Source: Pseudomonadota bacterium (GTDB lineage Bacteria; Pseudomonadota; Alphaproteobacteria; Thalassobaculales; Thalassobaculaceae). Taken from it: a DNA stretch of 5,759 nucleotides. Numbering within the stretch: position 1 is the stretch's first letter; each line of letters opens with the position of its first letter. Below, piece by piece: positions 1 through 5,759 of the stretch. Both the position numbers and the translations under genes were made by a program. The stretch lies in NCBI GenBank assembly GCA_027623845.1, contig JAQBUJ010000238.1, forward strand, positions 1-5,759, in the 5' to 3' direction. The notes beneath the pieces were generated by a model that worked only from the letters and a program-made list of their open reading frames with translations, did not search any database and had not been told where the DNA came from.

Positions 1-168
1 GATCTGCTGGATGGTGCGGCGATCACCGGCCCGGCGATTATCGAGGACCCGGATAGCACCACCGTGGTGCTGCCGGGCGACCGTGCCCGGATCAGTGCGG
101 CGGGGCATCTTATTATCGAAATCTCTCAAGAAAACAAAGCATTGGGCAATCTGGAGGAGCGGAAATGA
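1..168 (+). CDS. hyuA: Hydantoinase A / oxoprolinase-type subunit, C-terminal end (partial)
   Basis: Frame 1 is open from the window edge to TGA at 166-168 and gives the last 55 residues of a protein whose start lies outside the window. The motif GPAIIEDPDSTTVVLPGD, followed by an I-x-A-x-G-x-L-I-I tail, is the characteristic C-terminal end of the HyuA / 5-oxoprolinase / acetone carboxylase beta-type family. These are ATP-dependent, cytoplasmic subunits that work with a HyuB partner on cyclic amides or ketones. The stop overlaps the start of the next gene as ATGA, which indicates translational coupling, and the neighbour is the expected partner subunit. The substrate (hydantoin, oxoproline, ketone or other) cannot be read from this fragment, so the hyuA symbol names the family rather than a proven reaction. 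Confidence 0.82.
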   Translation, partial: DLLDGAAITGPAIIEDPDSTTVVLPGDRARISAAGHLIIEISQENKALGNLEERK

Positions 169-1838
169 ACGCGTCCGGGCCTGTCGACCCGATCACTTTG
201 ACGGTGATCTGGAACACCATGCTCTCGATCGCCGAGGAGCTTGGCACGACCCTGCGTCATACCGCGTTTTCCGAGGGGGTGCGCGAGGGGGATGATTTCT
301 CCACGGCGTTGTTTGACGCCAATGCCCTCATGGTGGCGCAGGGCAATTTCAGCCCCGGCCATCTCGGCGCCATGCCGACCTGCGTGAAGCTGGCGCTGGA
401 GTATTTTCCGCCAAATTCGTTGAAACCCGGGGATTCGATCCTGCTCAACGATTCCTTCATCGGCTCAGGCCACTTTCCCGATACCTTTCAGATCATGCCG
501 GTATTCGTCGAGGCGCGACTAGTTGGCTATGTCGCCTGCTCGGCGCATCAGGTCGATATGGGCGGCGCGGCGCCGGGCTCGCAGAAGGTCCACGGGGTCA
601 CTGAATCGTTCCAGGAGGGGCTGCGGATTCTGCCAGTGCGTTTTGTCCGCGAAGGGGTGATCGACGAGGATATTTTGCGCATCGTGCTGGGCAATGTGCG
701 GATACCCGATAAGGTTCGCGGCGACCTTTTAGCCCAGCATACCGCCAATCTCACCGCCTATGGCCGGCTTGAGGCGATGTTCCACGACTATGGCGTCGAG
801 ACCGTCGAGGCGGCCTATGAAGCGATCCTCGACCGTTCCGAAGCGGCGATGCGTGCGGCCTTGGCCAAGGTGCCGGCGGGGACCTATAGTTTTGAGGATT
901 GCCTGGATGATTACGGCCCCGGAACCGAGCCGGTAAGGATGGCTGTCGACATCACCTTTGACGGCAAGGGCGCGGTCGAGTTGGACTTTTCGCGCTCCTC
1001 CGACCAGGTGCCGGCGGCGATCAATTCCTACATCAATTATACCCGCGCCTATGCCCTGTTCGCGATCAAGGTTTTCTGCGACGCCCGGCAACCGCAGACC
1101 GAGGGCGCGATGCGGCCGATCACCATCACCGCGCGGGAGGGGTGCTTCTTTAACCCCAGGTTTCCTGCGCCCTCCGGCGGTCGGGCGATCCTGCAGATCC
1201 GCATCTTCGACACCATCAACGGCGCCATGGCCCAAGCCCTGCCGGAGCGCGCCATGGTGGCGTTCTCGCATTGGTCGAACCCGAATATCGGCGGCATCGA
1301 CGAGCGCAGCGGCAAGCCTTTCGTGATGTATGATCTGGGCTTGGCCGGTTACGGTGGTCGCTTTGGCGAGGATGGGCCGGAGGCGATGACCCCGGTGATG
1401 AACTGCACCAATATCCCGGTTGAGGTGCATGAGACCCATAACCCGGTCCGGGTGCGGCGGATGGCGCTTTTGCCGGACACCGGTGGGGCTGGCCAATGGC
1501 GCGGCGGCTGCGGCATGCTGAAAGAGATCGAGCTGTTGGCGTCCAAGGCCGTGCTCTCGCATCTCGGGGACCGGCACAAGGTCCAACCCTATGGCGTTTT
1601 CGGCGGAAAACCAGGCGCTTTGGCCGAAAGTAATCTCTATCGCGGCAACCAGAAACTGGCCCTGCATTCCAAGGAAATGCGTGATCTCGAACAGGGCGAC
1701 CTGCTGAGTTTCACCCTGTCCGGGGCAGGCGGCTATGGCCCGCCGGAGCGGCGTGACCCGGCGGCGATCGAAGAGGACCTAGCCGACGGCTATGTTTCGG
1801 TGGCGGCGGCGGAGCGGGATTACGGACATCGATCCTGA
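165..1838 (+). CDS. hyuB: Hydantoinase B / oxoprolinase family protein
   Basis: This is a complete 557-residue protein, close to the usual length for HyuB-type subunits. The start ATG at 165 overlaps the upstream stop (ATGA) and follows a strong GGAGGAG at 153-159 with a 5-base gap. Residues 7-20 (VDPITLTVIWNTML) are the standard N-terminal opening of the family. NDSFIGSGHFPD (95-106) and SAHQVDMGG (126-134) correspond to the conserved His/Asp segments thought to bind the active-site metal in this family. A glycine-rich GGAGQWRGGCG (440-450) and a C-terminal SGAGGYGPPERRDP (519-532) ending in RDYG are also typical. It should act in the cytoplasm as the partner of the upstream HyuA-like subunit. 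The substrate is unknown: hydantoinase, oxoprolinase and acetone-carboxylase-like activities share this fold. No frameshift was seen. A 133-bp gap with its own operator-like boxes separates it from boxC, so it is probably not part of the box transcription unit. Confidence 0.92.
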   Translation: MNASGPVDPITLTVIWNTMLSIAEELGTTLRHTAFSEGVREGDDFSTALFDANALMVAQGNFSPGHLGAMPTCVKLALEYFPPNSLKPGDSILLNDSFIGSGHFPDTFQIMPVFVEARLVGYVACSAHQVDMGGAAPGSQKVHGVTESFQEGLRILPVRFVREGVIDEDILRIVLGNVRIPDKVRGDLLAQHTANLTAYGRLEAMFHDYGVETVEAAYEAILDRSEAAMRAALAKVPAGTYSFEDCLDDYGPGTEPVRMAVDITFDGKGAVELDFSRSSDQVPAAINSYINYTRAYALFAIKVFCDARQPQTEGAMRPITITAREGCFFNPRFPAPSGGRAILQIRIFDTINGAMAQALPERAMVAFSHWSNPNIGGIDERSGKPFVMYDLGLAGYGGRFGEDGPEAMTPVMNCTNIPVEVHETHNPVRVRRMALLPDTGGAGQWRGGCGMLKEIELLASKAVLSHLGDRHKVQPYGVFGGKPGALAESNLYRGNQKLALHSKEMRDLEQGDLLSFTLSGAGGYGPPERRDPAAIEEDLADGYVSVAAAERDYGHRS

Positions 1839-1842
1839 AATA

Positions 1843-1877
1843 TGCAGTATAGTGCATTAAATATTACCATGCATGCA
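1843..1877. promoter_or_regulatory. TGCA-box operator, candidate BoxR/BzdR-type site upstream of boxC
   Basis: An AT-rich island in the hyuB-boxC gap carries TGCA at 1843, 1853, 1870 and 1874. The first two form TGCA-GTATAG-TGCA, that is TGCA-N6-TGCA. The boxes at 1843, 1853 and 1874 are 10 and 21 bases apart, so they lie on one face of the helix. TATAGTGCAT (1848-1857) and ATGCATTATA (1873-1882) also form a 9-of-10 inverted repeat with a 15-base spacer. Azoarcus BzdR and BoxR, repressors relieved by benzoyl-CoA, are known to bind TGCA-N6-TGCA sites at benzoate operons. Placement directly before boxC makes the same role likely here. The regulator gene itself is not in the window, so the link is inferred. 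Confidence 0.62.
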
Positions 1878-1893
1878 TTATAGAACATTTTTC

Positions 1894-1921
1894 TTGATCG
1901 ATCGCGCCCCCCGCTTATGCT
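1894..1921 (+). promoter_or_regulatory. Possible sigma70-type promoter for boxC
   Basis: TTGATC (1894-1899) and TATGCT (1916-1921) are 16 bases apart and match 8 of 12 consensus positions. They lie about 50 bases before the boxC start and downstream of the TGCA boxes. An alternative -10 (TATAGT at 1848-1853, 5 of 6) overlaps the operator and would fit direct repression better, but its best -35 (CGGACA at 1823) is 19 bases away. The choice cannot be settled from sequence alone. Confidence 0.3.
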
Positions 1922-1971
1922 CAGGTCCAGGCTCGGCCCGGTGATTTCCGGCCTTATGGAGGACAGCGGCG

Positions 1972-3639
1972 ATGCGCATCGACTTTCAGACCGATCCGTC
2001 GCGCTATCGCCATTGGCGGATCGAGGTCGAGGGCGCGCTGGCCAATCTGATCATGGATGTCGATGAGACCGCCGGGCTGTTCGAGGGCTATGAGCTGAAG
2101 CTCAATTCCTACGATCTCGGCGTCGATATCGAATTACATGACGCGATGCAGAGATTGCGCTTCGAGCATCCCGAGGTGCGGGCGGTGGTGCTCCGCTCGG
2201 CCAAGGAGCGGGTGTTCTGCGCTGGCGCCAATATCCGCATGCTGGCGGGGGCGAGCCATGCCCATAAAGTCAATTTCTGCAAGTTCACCAACGAGACCCG
2301 CAACGCCATGGAGGATGCCAGCGCCCATTCGGGCCAGCGCTATATCGCGGCGGTGAACGGCGCTTGCGCCGGCGGCGGTTATGAGCTGGCGTTGGCCTGC
2401 GACTACATCATTTTGACCGATGACGGTTCCTCCTCGGTATCCTTGCCGGAAGTGGCGCTGCTGGCGGTGCTGCCGGGGACCGGCGGGATTACTCGGGTGA
2501 CCGATAAGCGCAAGGTGCGCCGCGACCGCGCCGATATCTTCTGCGCCACGGAGGAGGGGGTGCGCGGCCAACGCGCCCTCGACTGGCGTCTGGTCGACGA
2601 GGTGGCGCCGCCGTCGCGTTTTGCCGCGGTGGTGACCGCCCGGGCCGAGGCGTCGGCGGCGGTGTCCGACCGGCCGGTCGGTGCGGCCGGGATCAGGCTC
2701 GGGCCGCTGGATAGGAAAGCAGCGGAAAACACAATTTCCTATTCGAGCCTGGAGGTTGAAATCGACCGCGCCGCCCGGCTCGCCACGATTACCATTGCCG
2801 GCCCTTCGGCCACCAAAGCCGGTGATGCGGTGCCCGCCGACACCGCCGAGATGGCCGGTCACGGCGACCGGTTCTGGCCGTTGCGCCTGGCCCGCGAACT
2901 TGATGATGCGCTGTTGCATCTGCGGTTCAATGAGTTGGAGATCGCGGTCATCGCCTTCAAGACTTCCGGCGACCCGGCGGCGGTGCTGGCCCATGACACC
3001 TTTTTGGCGGCCAATCAGGGTGATTGGCTGGCCCGTGAGATCATCCTGTTCTGGACCCGCGTGATAAAGCGCGTCGATCTGACCTCGCGCTCGCTGGTGG
3101 CGTTGATCGAGCCGGGGAGCTGTTTTGCCGGCTTCCTCGCCGAACTTGCCTTCGCCGCCGACCGCAGCTTCATCGCCGAGGGCGCCTTCGAGGGTGATAA
3201 CCGGGCCGACGCGGCGCTGCTGCTGAGTGCGGCGAATTTTGGCCGGCACCCGATGTGCAATGGCCTGTCGCGCCTGGCGACCCGGTTCCTCGGCGAGCCG
3301 GAGACTCTGGAGGTTTTGGCCGGTCGGACAGGCCAGCGACTTGAGGCCGGCGAGGCCGAAGCGCTGGGACTGGTCACCGCGGCGCTTGACGATATCGATT
3401 GGGACGACGAGGTCCGATTGTTCCTGCAGGAGCGGGCCAGCTTCTCGCCGGATGCCTTGACCGGGCTTGAGGCCAATACCCGCTTTGCCGGACCCGAGAC
3501 CATGGAAACCAAGATCTTTGGCCGGCTCACGGCTTGGCAGAATTGGATTTTCCAACGCGCTAACGCGGTCGGCGAGACCGGGGCGCTGGGCCGCTACGGC
3601 TCCGGCCAACCGGCCGTTTTTGATCGGCGCCGGGTGTGA
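1972..3639 (+). CDS. boxC: BoxC, 2,3-epoxybenzoyl-CoA dihydrolase (benzoyl-CoA-dihydrodiol lyase)
   Basis: This full-length 555-residue protein catalyses hydrolytic, non-oxygenolytic ring opening of 2,3-epoxybenzoyl-CoA to 3,4-dehydroadipyl-CoA semialdehyde plus formate in the cytoplasm. The length equals that remembered for Azoarcus evansii BoxC. It has two crotonase-like halves. The first includes KLNSYDLGVDIELHDA (43-58), VFCAGANI (81-88), VNFCKFTNETRN (100-111), NGACAGGGYELALACD (129-144) and SVSLPEVALLAVLPGTGG (155-172). The second includes SRSLVALIEPGSCFAG (from 372) and closes with GPETMETKIFGRLTAWQNW near the C terminus. C103, E138 and E160 align, with a constant offset of 8, to Cys111, Glu146 and Glu168, recalled as the active-site residues of Burkholderia xenovorans BoxC. 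The start is supported by GGAGG at 1958-1962, 9 bases before ATG, and by the early YRHW motif. The operator-like TGCA boxes upstream suggest control by benzoyl-CoA. Its partner boxB follows, but only after an unusually long, repeat-filled gap. Confidence 0.96.
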   Translation: MRIDFQTDPSRYRHWRIEVEGALANLIMDVDETAGLFEGYELKLNSYDLGVDIELHDAMQRLRFEHPEVRAVVLRSAKERVFCAGANIRMLAGASHAHKVNFCKFTNETRNAMEDASAHSGQRYIAAVNGACAGGGYELALACDYIILTDDGSSSVSLPEVALLAVLPGTGGITRVTDKRKVRRDRADIFCATEEGVRGQRALDWRLVDEVAPPSRFAAVVTARAEASAAVSDRPVGAAGIRLGPLDRKAAENTISYSSLEVEIDRAARLATITIAGPSATKAGDAVPADTAEMAGHGDRFWPLRLARELDDALLHLRFNELEIAVIAFKTSGDPAAVLAHDTFLAANQGDWLAREIILFWTRVIKRVDLTSRSLVALIEPGSCFAGFLAELAFAADRSFIAEGAFEGDNRADAALLLSAANFGRHPMCNGLSRLATRFLGEPETLEVLAGRTGQRLEAGEAEALGLVTAALDDIDWDDEVRLFLQERASFSPDALTGLEANTRFAGPETMETKIFGRLTAWQNWIFQRANAVGETGALGRYGSGQPAVFDRRRV

Positions 3640-3653
3640 GGCCGCCCGGCGCC
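3626..3653 (+). terminator. Stable hairpin across the boxC stop codon (no U-tract)
   Basis: GGCGCCGGG (3626-3634) is perfectly complementary to CCCGGCGCC (3645-3653), giving a 9-bp all-GC stem with a 10-base loop that contains the TGA stop at 3637-3639. No T-run follows, so it is a weak candidate for an intrinsic terminator and could instead protect the boxC mRNA 3' end. A second, smaller 5-bp stem (3603-3607 with 3612-3616) followed by TTTTT (3617-3621) lies just upstream, inside the last codons of boxC. Confidence 0.4.
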
Positions 3654-3680
3654 CCGCCTCTACCGCTGTCACCTATACCG

Positions 3681-3808
3681 CCGTCATCCCGGCGCAGGCC
3701 GGGACCCATTCCTCCGGCTTTTGTCGTCTCCCGTCGGTGCAAACAAAGCCGGTATCGCCAGCCCGGTGCGGTCAGAGGAATGGTTCCCGGCCTACGCCGG
3801 GACGACGG
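3681..3808. repeat. Foldback (MITE/REP-like) repeat, copy 1
   Basis: This 128-bp element starts CCGTCATCCCGGCGC and ends in the near reverse complement. The outer 34 bases of each end match at 31 positions as an inverted repeat. Each end also contains its own small hairpin (TCCCGGC/GCCGGGA with a 4-base loop). It differs from copy 2 (3917-4043) by four substitutions and one 1-base indel, about 96% identity. A T5 run (3809-3813) directly follows the closing stem, so the folded RNA would resemble an intrinsic terminator. It encodes no plausible protein; reading frames through it are low-complexity translations of the repeat. Palindromic repeats with a GTCATCCCGGCG...GCCGGGA core are widespread in alphaproteobacterial intergenic DNA. 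Confidence 0.9.
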
Positions 3809-3843
3809 TTTTTGGTGTGTCGCGCCTTCGTCGTCTCGTCCCG

Positions 3844-3888
3844 CCGTCATCCGAACGACTGTCATCCCAACAGCCGTCATCGCAGCCA
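3844..3888. repeat. Three degenerate 15-bp tandem units (CCGTCAT type)
   Basis: CCGTCATCCGAACGA, CTGTCATCCCAACAG and CCGTCATCGCAGCCA follow each other exactly 15 bases apart (3844, 3859, 3874). The units resemble the opening bases of the flanking foldback repeats. The same 15-base step leads into both repeats: CTGTCAC at 3666 then copy 1 at 3681, and CCGTCCT at 3902 then copy 2 at 3917. The rest of the spacer between the two copies holds no recognisable gene. Confidence 0.6.
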
Positions 3889-3916
3889 GCACCCCAATCC
3901 GCCGTCCTTGCAATCG

Positions 3917-4043
3917 CCGTCATCCCGGCGCAGGCCGGGACCCATTCCTCCGGCTTTTGTCGTCCCCGTCGGTGCAAACAAACCCGGCATCGCCAGCCCG
4001 GTGCGGTCAGAGGCATGGATCCCGGCCTACGCCGGGACGACGG
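3917..4043. repeat. Foldback (MITE/REP-like) repeat, copy 2
   Basis: This 127-bp direct-orientation copy of the element at 3681-3808 has the same two end hairpins. Its outer 34-base ends are complementary at 30 positions. A T7 run (4045-4051) comes one base after the closing GACGG, so the folded transcript could act as a terminator or attenuator between boxC and boxB. No clear target-site duplication is visible at either edge. From 4052 to 4121 I see no gene and no convincing promoter. Confidence 0.9.
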
Positions 4044-4121
4044 CTTTTTTTGGAGGGCGCTGCCATTACTTTGCGCCGTTATCCCAAGCCGCGATCGCCG
4101 CAACCGGCGCCTGGGTTGGAT

Positions 4122-4127
4122 AAGGAG
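4122..4127 (+). promoter_or_regulatory. Ribosome-binding site for the native boxB start
   Basis: AAGGAG sits 8 bases before the ATG at 4136, which is ideal spacing. It identifies 4136 as the authentic boxB start even though the rest of the boxB protein lies in another frame. No comparable site precedes the ATG at 4182, whose upstream bases (CTTCGATCCCGAACA) lack any purine-rich core. Confidence 0.75.
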
Positions 4128-4135
4128 ATAAATTT

Positions 4136-4199
4136 ATGACCGACACGATGGCCGTCGACTACGCCACTTCGATCCCGAACAATGTCGGGCTTGCCGATG
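4136..4199 (+). pseudogene. boxB: Out-of-frame native N-terminus of BoxB
   Basis: From the well-placed ATG at 4136 the frame reads MTDTMAVDYATSIPNNVGLAD. This matches the known opening of BoxB proteins (Y-x-x-x-IPNNV-x-L) recalled from Azoarcus evansii. After about codon 21 the homology stops in this frame, which runs on as unrelated sequence to a TGA at 4541-4543. Homology resumes one base later in the frame that starts ERWHPGYLDWW. By recalled A. evansii spacing, 42 bases (14 codons) should separate the IPNNV valine from that first tryptophan. Here there are 19 (4187-4205), a net loss of 23 bases, which is not a multiple of three. The feature end is approximate. Confidence 0.7.
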
Positions 4200-5558
4200 G
4201 AGCGTTGGCATCCCGGCTATCTCGATTGGTGGAAGACCATGGGGCCGGAGGGGTTCCAGGAATCGCTGGTCTATCTGCGCACCGCCATTGGCGTCGACCC
4301 GGACGGCTGGGCGACCTTCGATTACGTCAAGATGCCGGAATACCGCTGGGGCGTGCTTTTGGCCCCTCGGGAAGAGGGCCGGCGGATCGGTTTTGGCCAG
4401 CATATGGGGGAGCCGGCCTGGCAGGAGGTGCCGGGCGAATACCGCGCCACCTTGCGCCGGCTCTGTGTGATCCAGGGCGATACCGAACCGGCCTCGGTCG
4501 AGCAGCAGCGCCATCTCGGCATGACCGCGCCGTCGCTTTATGACCTGCGCAATCTGCTGCAGGTCAATGTCGAGGAGGCGCGCCATCTCTGGGCGATGGT
4601 CTATCTATTGCAGAAATATTTCGGCAAGGACGGTCGCGAGGAGGCCGAGGGTCTGCTGGTCCGGCGCTCCGGTGATCCGGACAAACCGCGCATGCTCGGC
4701 GCTTTCAACGAGGCGACGCCGGACTGGCTGAGCTTTTTCATGTTCACCCATTTCACCGACCGCGACGGCAAGATGCAGCTTGAAAGCCTGGCTCAGTCCG
4801 GCTTTGACCCACTGTCGCGCACCACCCGTTTCATGCTGACCGAGGAAGCCCACCACATGTTTGTCGGTGGCTCCGGGGTTGGCCGGGTGATCAAGCGGAC
4901 CTGCGAGGCGATGCGCGCCGCCGGTATCGAGGACCCGCATGATATCGCAGCGGTGCGGGCGCTCGGGGTCATCGATCTGCCGACCCTGCAGAAAAAGGCC
5001 AATCTGCATTATTCACTGTCGCTGGATCTGTTCGGCTCGGAAATTTCCACCAACGCGGCCAATGCCTTCACCAACGGCTTAAAGGGGCGTTATCGCGAGG
5101 ATCGCCTCGAGGATGACCACCAATTGTTGAACGATACCTATCCGGTGTTGCGGCTGGTCGACGGCCAACCCGGGATGGTCGACGAGCCGGCGCTGACGGC
5201 GCTCAACATGCGGCTGCGCGACGACTACACCAACGATACCGCCGCCGGCACCAAGCGCTGGAACCGCGAGATCAAAAAGGCCGGTATCGATTTTCGGATC
5301 GTCCTGCCGAATGTCGCCTTTAACCGGGCGATCGGGGTGTTCGCCGGGGTCGAGGCGACGCCCGAGGGCGAGATCATCCCGGCCGAAAGCTTTGCCGCCC
5401 GGCGGGACGACTGGCTGCCGTCATCCGGCGACGGCGATTTCGTCGCCTCGCTGATGCACCGCGAGACCGAGCCCGGCCACTACGCCGGCTGGATCGCCCC
5501 GCCCCGCACCGGCATCAACAACCAGCCCGGCGATTTCGAATATGTGCGCCTGCAATAG
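4182..5558 (+). CDS. boxB: BoxB, benzoyl-CoA 2,3-epoxidase di-iron subunit (frame broken near N-terminus)
   Basis: BoxB is the cytoplasmic class I di-iron oxygenase that, with electrons from the reductase BoxA, epoxidises benzoyl-CoA at C2-C3. The body of the protein is intact. The iron ligands are visible as E102 (DTEPAS), E132 and H135 (EEARH), D193 (HFTD), and E222 and H225 (EEAHH). All six sit at a constant offset of 18 from the recalled A. evansii ligands Glu120, Glu150, His153, Asp211, Glu240 and His243. Other family motifs are YLRTAIGVDPDGWA (31-44), FDYVKMPEYRWG (46-57) and ALNMRLRDDYTNDT (340-353). The start given is only the first in-frame ATG and has no ribosome-binding site. The real start is at 4136 in another frame, so either a +1 shift, re-initiation at 4182 or 4197, or a sequence error must be invoked. 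As written, the protein is 458 residues against about 473 in A. evansii and lacks the IPNNV arm. Identity as BoxB is very secure; activity is uncertain. Confidence 0.9.
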   Translation: MSGLPMERWHPGYLDWWKTMGPEGFQESLVYLRTAIGVDPDGWATFDYVKMPEYRWGVLLAPREEGRRIGFGQHMGEPAWQEVPGEYRATLRRLCVIQGDTEPASVEQQRHLGMTAPSLYDLRNLLQVNVEEARHLWAMVYLLQKYFGKDGREEAEGLLVRRSGDPDKPRMLGAFNEATPDWLSFFMFTHFTDRDGKMQLESLAQSGFDPLSRTTRFMLTEEAHHMFVGGSGVGRVIKRTCEAMRAAGIEDPHDIAAVRALGVIDLPTLQKKANLHYSLSLDLFGSEISTNAANAFTNGLKGRYREDRLEDDHQLLNDTYPVLRLVDGQPGMVDEPALTALNMRLRDDYTNDTAAGTKRWNREIKKAGIDFRIVLPNVAFNRAIGVFAGVEATPEGEIIPAESFAARRDDWLPSSGDGDFVASLMHRETEPGHYAGWIAPPRTGINNQPGDFEYVRLQ

Positions 5559-5594
5559 CGGCGCGGCGCTGGCGAGGCCTGCCTGCTCGTAGAT

Positions 5595-5752
5595 CCGTCG
5601 CCCTGGCGAAAGGCAGGGCCGAAGCCTGAGGCCGCTGGGTGTTACGAACAGTGGTTACTGGCGACAAATGGCTAGGTATTACGCCTATTGCTCGCCCAAC
5701 CGTCACGTTGAACCTGCTCAGGCGTGGGTCCTGCCGTTCGCCAGGACGACGG
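5595..5752. repeat. Foldback (MITE/REP-like) element, divergent type, after boxB
   Basis: This is a 158-bp element whose outer 36-base ends (from CCGTCGCCCTGGCG and from the reverse complement of its right end) match at 31 positions as an inverted repeat. The right end (5729-5752) also matches the right end of the boxC-boxB repeats at 19 of 24 bases, including the terminal GGACGACGG, so it belongs to the same broad family. The interior is different and less GC-rich. It begins 36 bases after the boxB stop and could serve as a 3' boundary, but no T-run follows before the window ends. The remaining bases of 5559-5759 show no gene. Confidence 0.75.
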
Positions 5753-5759
5753 GTGAGAT

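Noticed and set aside
729..1667. A 312-codon open frame on the minus strand opposite hyuB
   Set aside because: It is an antisense shadow of the clear HyuB protein, without a family signature.
2134..3672. A 512-codon open frame on the minus strand opposite boxC
   Set aside because: It is the antisense shadow of a full-length, motif-rich BoxC in GC-rich DNA. The translation shows no recognisable domain and is rich in Arg, Gly and Gln.
3681..4043. CRISPR array
   Set aside because: There are only two long (about 128 bp) imperfectly palindromic units, and the 15-bp units are degenerate and lack spacers. There are no cas genes.
3467..4139. Several open frames of about 100-220 codons through the boxC-boxB spacer on both strands
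   Set aside because: They translate the two foldback repeats (recurring RRPG/AGTH-type phrases on both strands) and have no independent coding evidence.
4136..4543. A separate 135-residue gene before boxB
   Set aside because: Only its first ~21 residues look like a real protein, and they match the BoxB N-terminus. The rest is a frame-shifted reading of boxB.
5559..5594. Short GC-rich hairpin right after the boxB stop as a terminator
   Set aside because: Only about four bases pair convincingly and no T-run follows.

Overview
The window is GC-rich DNA with every gene on the + strand. It carries the central part of an aerobic benzoyl-CoA ('box' epoxidation) pathway next to a hydantoinase/oxoprolinase-type gene pair. 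High GC, Alphaproteobacteria-like proteins and palindromic repeats with a CCGTCATCCCGGCG...GCCGGGA end suggest an alphaproteobacterium, possibly from the Rhodospirillales. That placement is an inference from style, not a database match.

Layout: (1) 1-168 is the 3' end of a hydantoinase A-type gene. It overlaps by ATGA a complete hydantoinase B-type gene (165-1838). (2) 1839-1971 is a short AT-rich regulatory gap. It contains four TGCA boxes, including TGCA-N6-TGCA, the operator pattern known for the benzoyl-CoA-responsive repressors BzdR/BoxR. (3) 1972-3639 is a full-length boxC, encoding the ring-opening 2,3-epoxybenzoyl-CoA dihydrolase. (4) 3640-4135 is a noncoding spacer of about 500 bp. 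It holds a hairpin at the boxC stop, two ~128-bp foldback repeats about 96% identical to each other, and a 15-bp periodic CCGTCAT pattern. (5) 4136-5558 is boxB, encoding the di-iron benzoyl-CoA 2,3-epoxidase. All six iron ligands are present, but the N-terminal start and ribosome-binding site lie in a different frame from the body, so the gene appears broken by a small deletion or misread. (6) 5559-5759 holds a third foldback element with related ends and a different interior.

How the genes work together: BoxB, with the reductase BoxA (not in the window), makes 2,3-epoxybenzoyl-CoA. BoxC hydrolyses it to 3,4-dehydroadipyl-CoA semialdehyde and formate. The other usual partners (boxA, benzoate-CoA ligase, the semialdehyde dehydrogenase, BoxR) are not visible and may lie downstream. 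The hydantoinase A/B pair is a separate two-gene unit of unknown substrate; no biochemical link to benzoate is evident. The main points for a second look are the boxB frame break, the TGCA operator cluster, and the family of foldback repeats inside and after the box genes.
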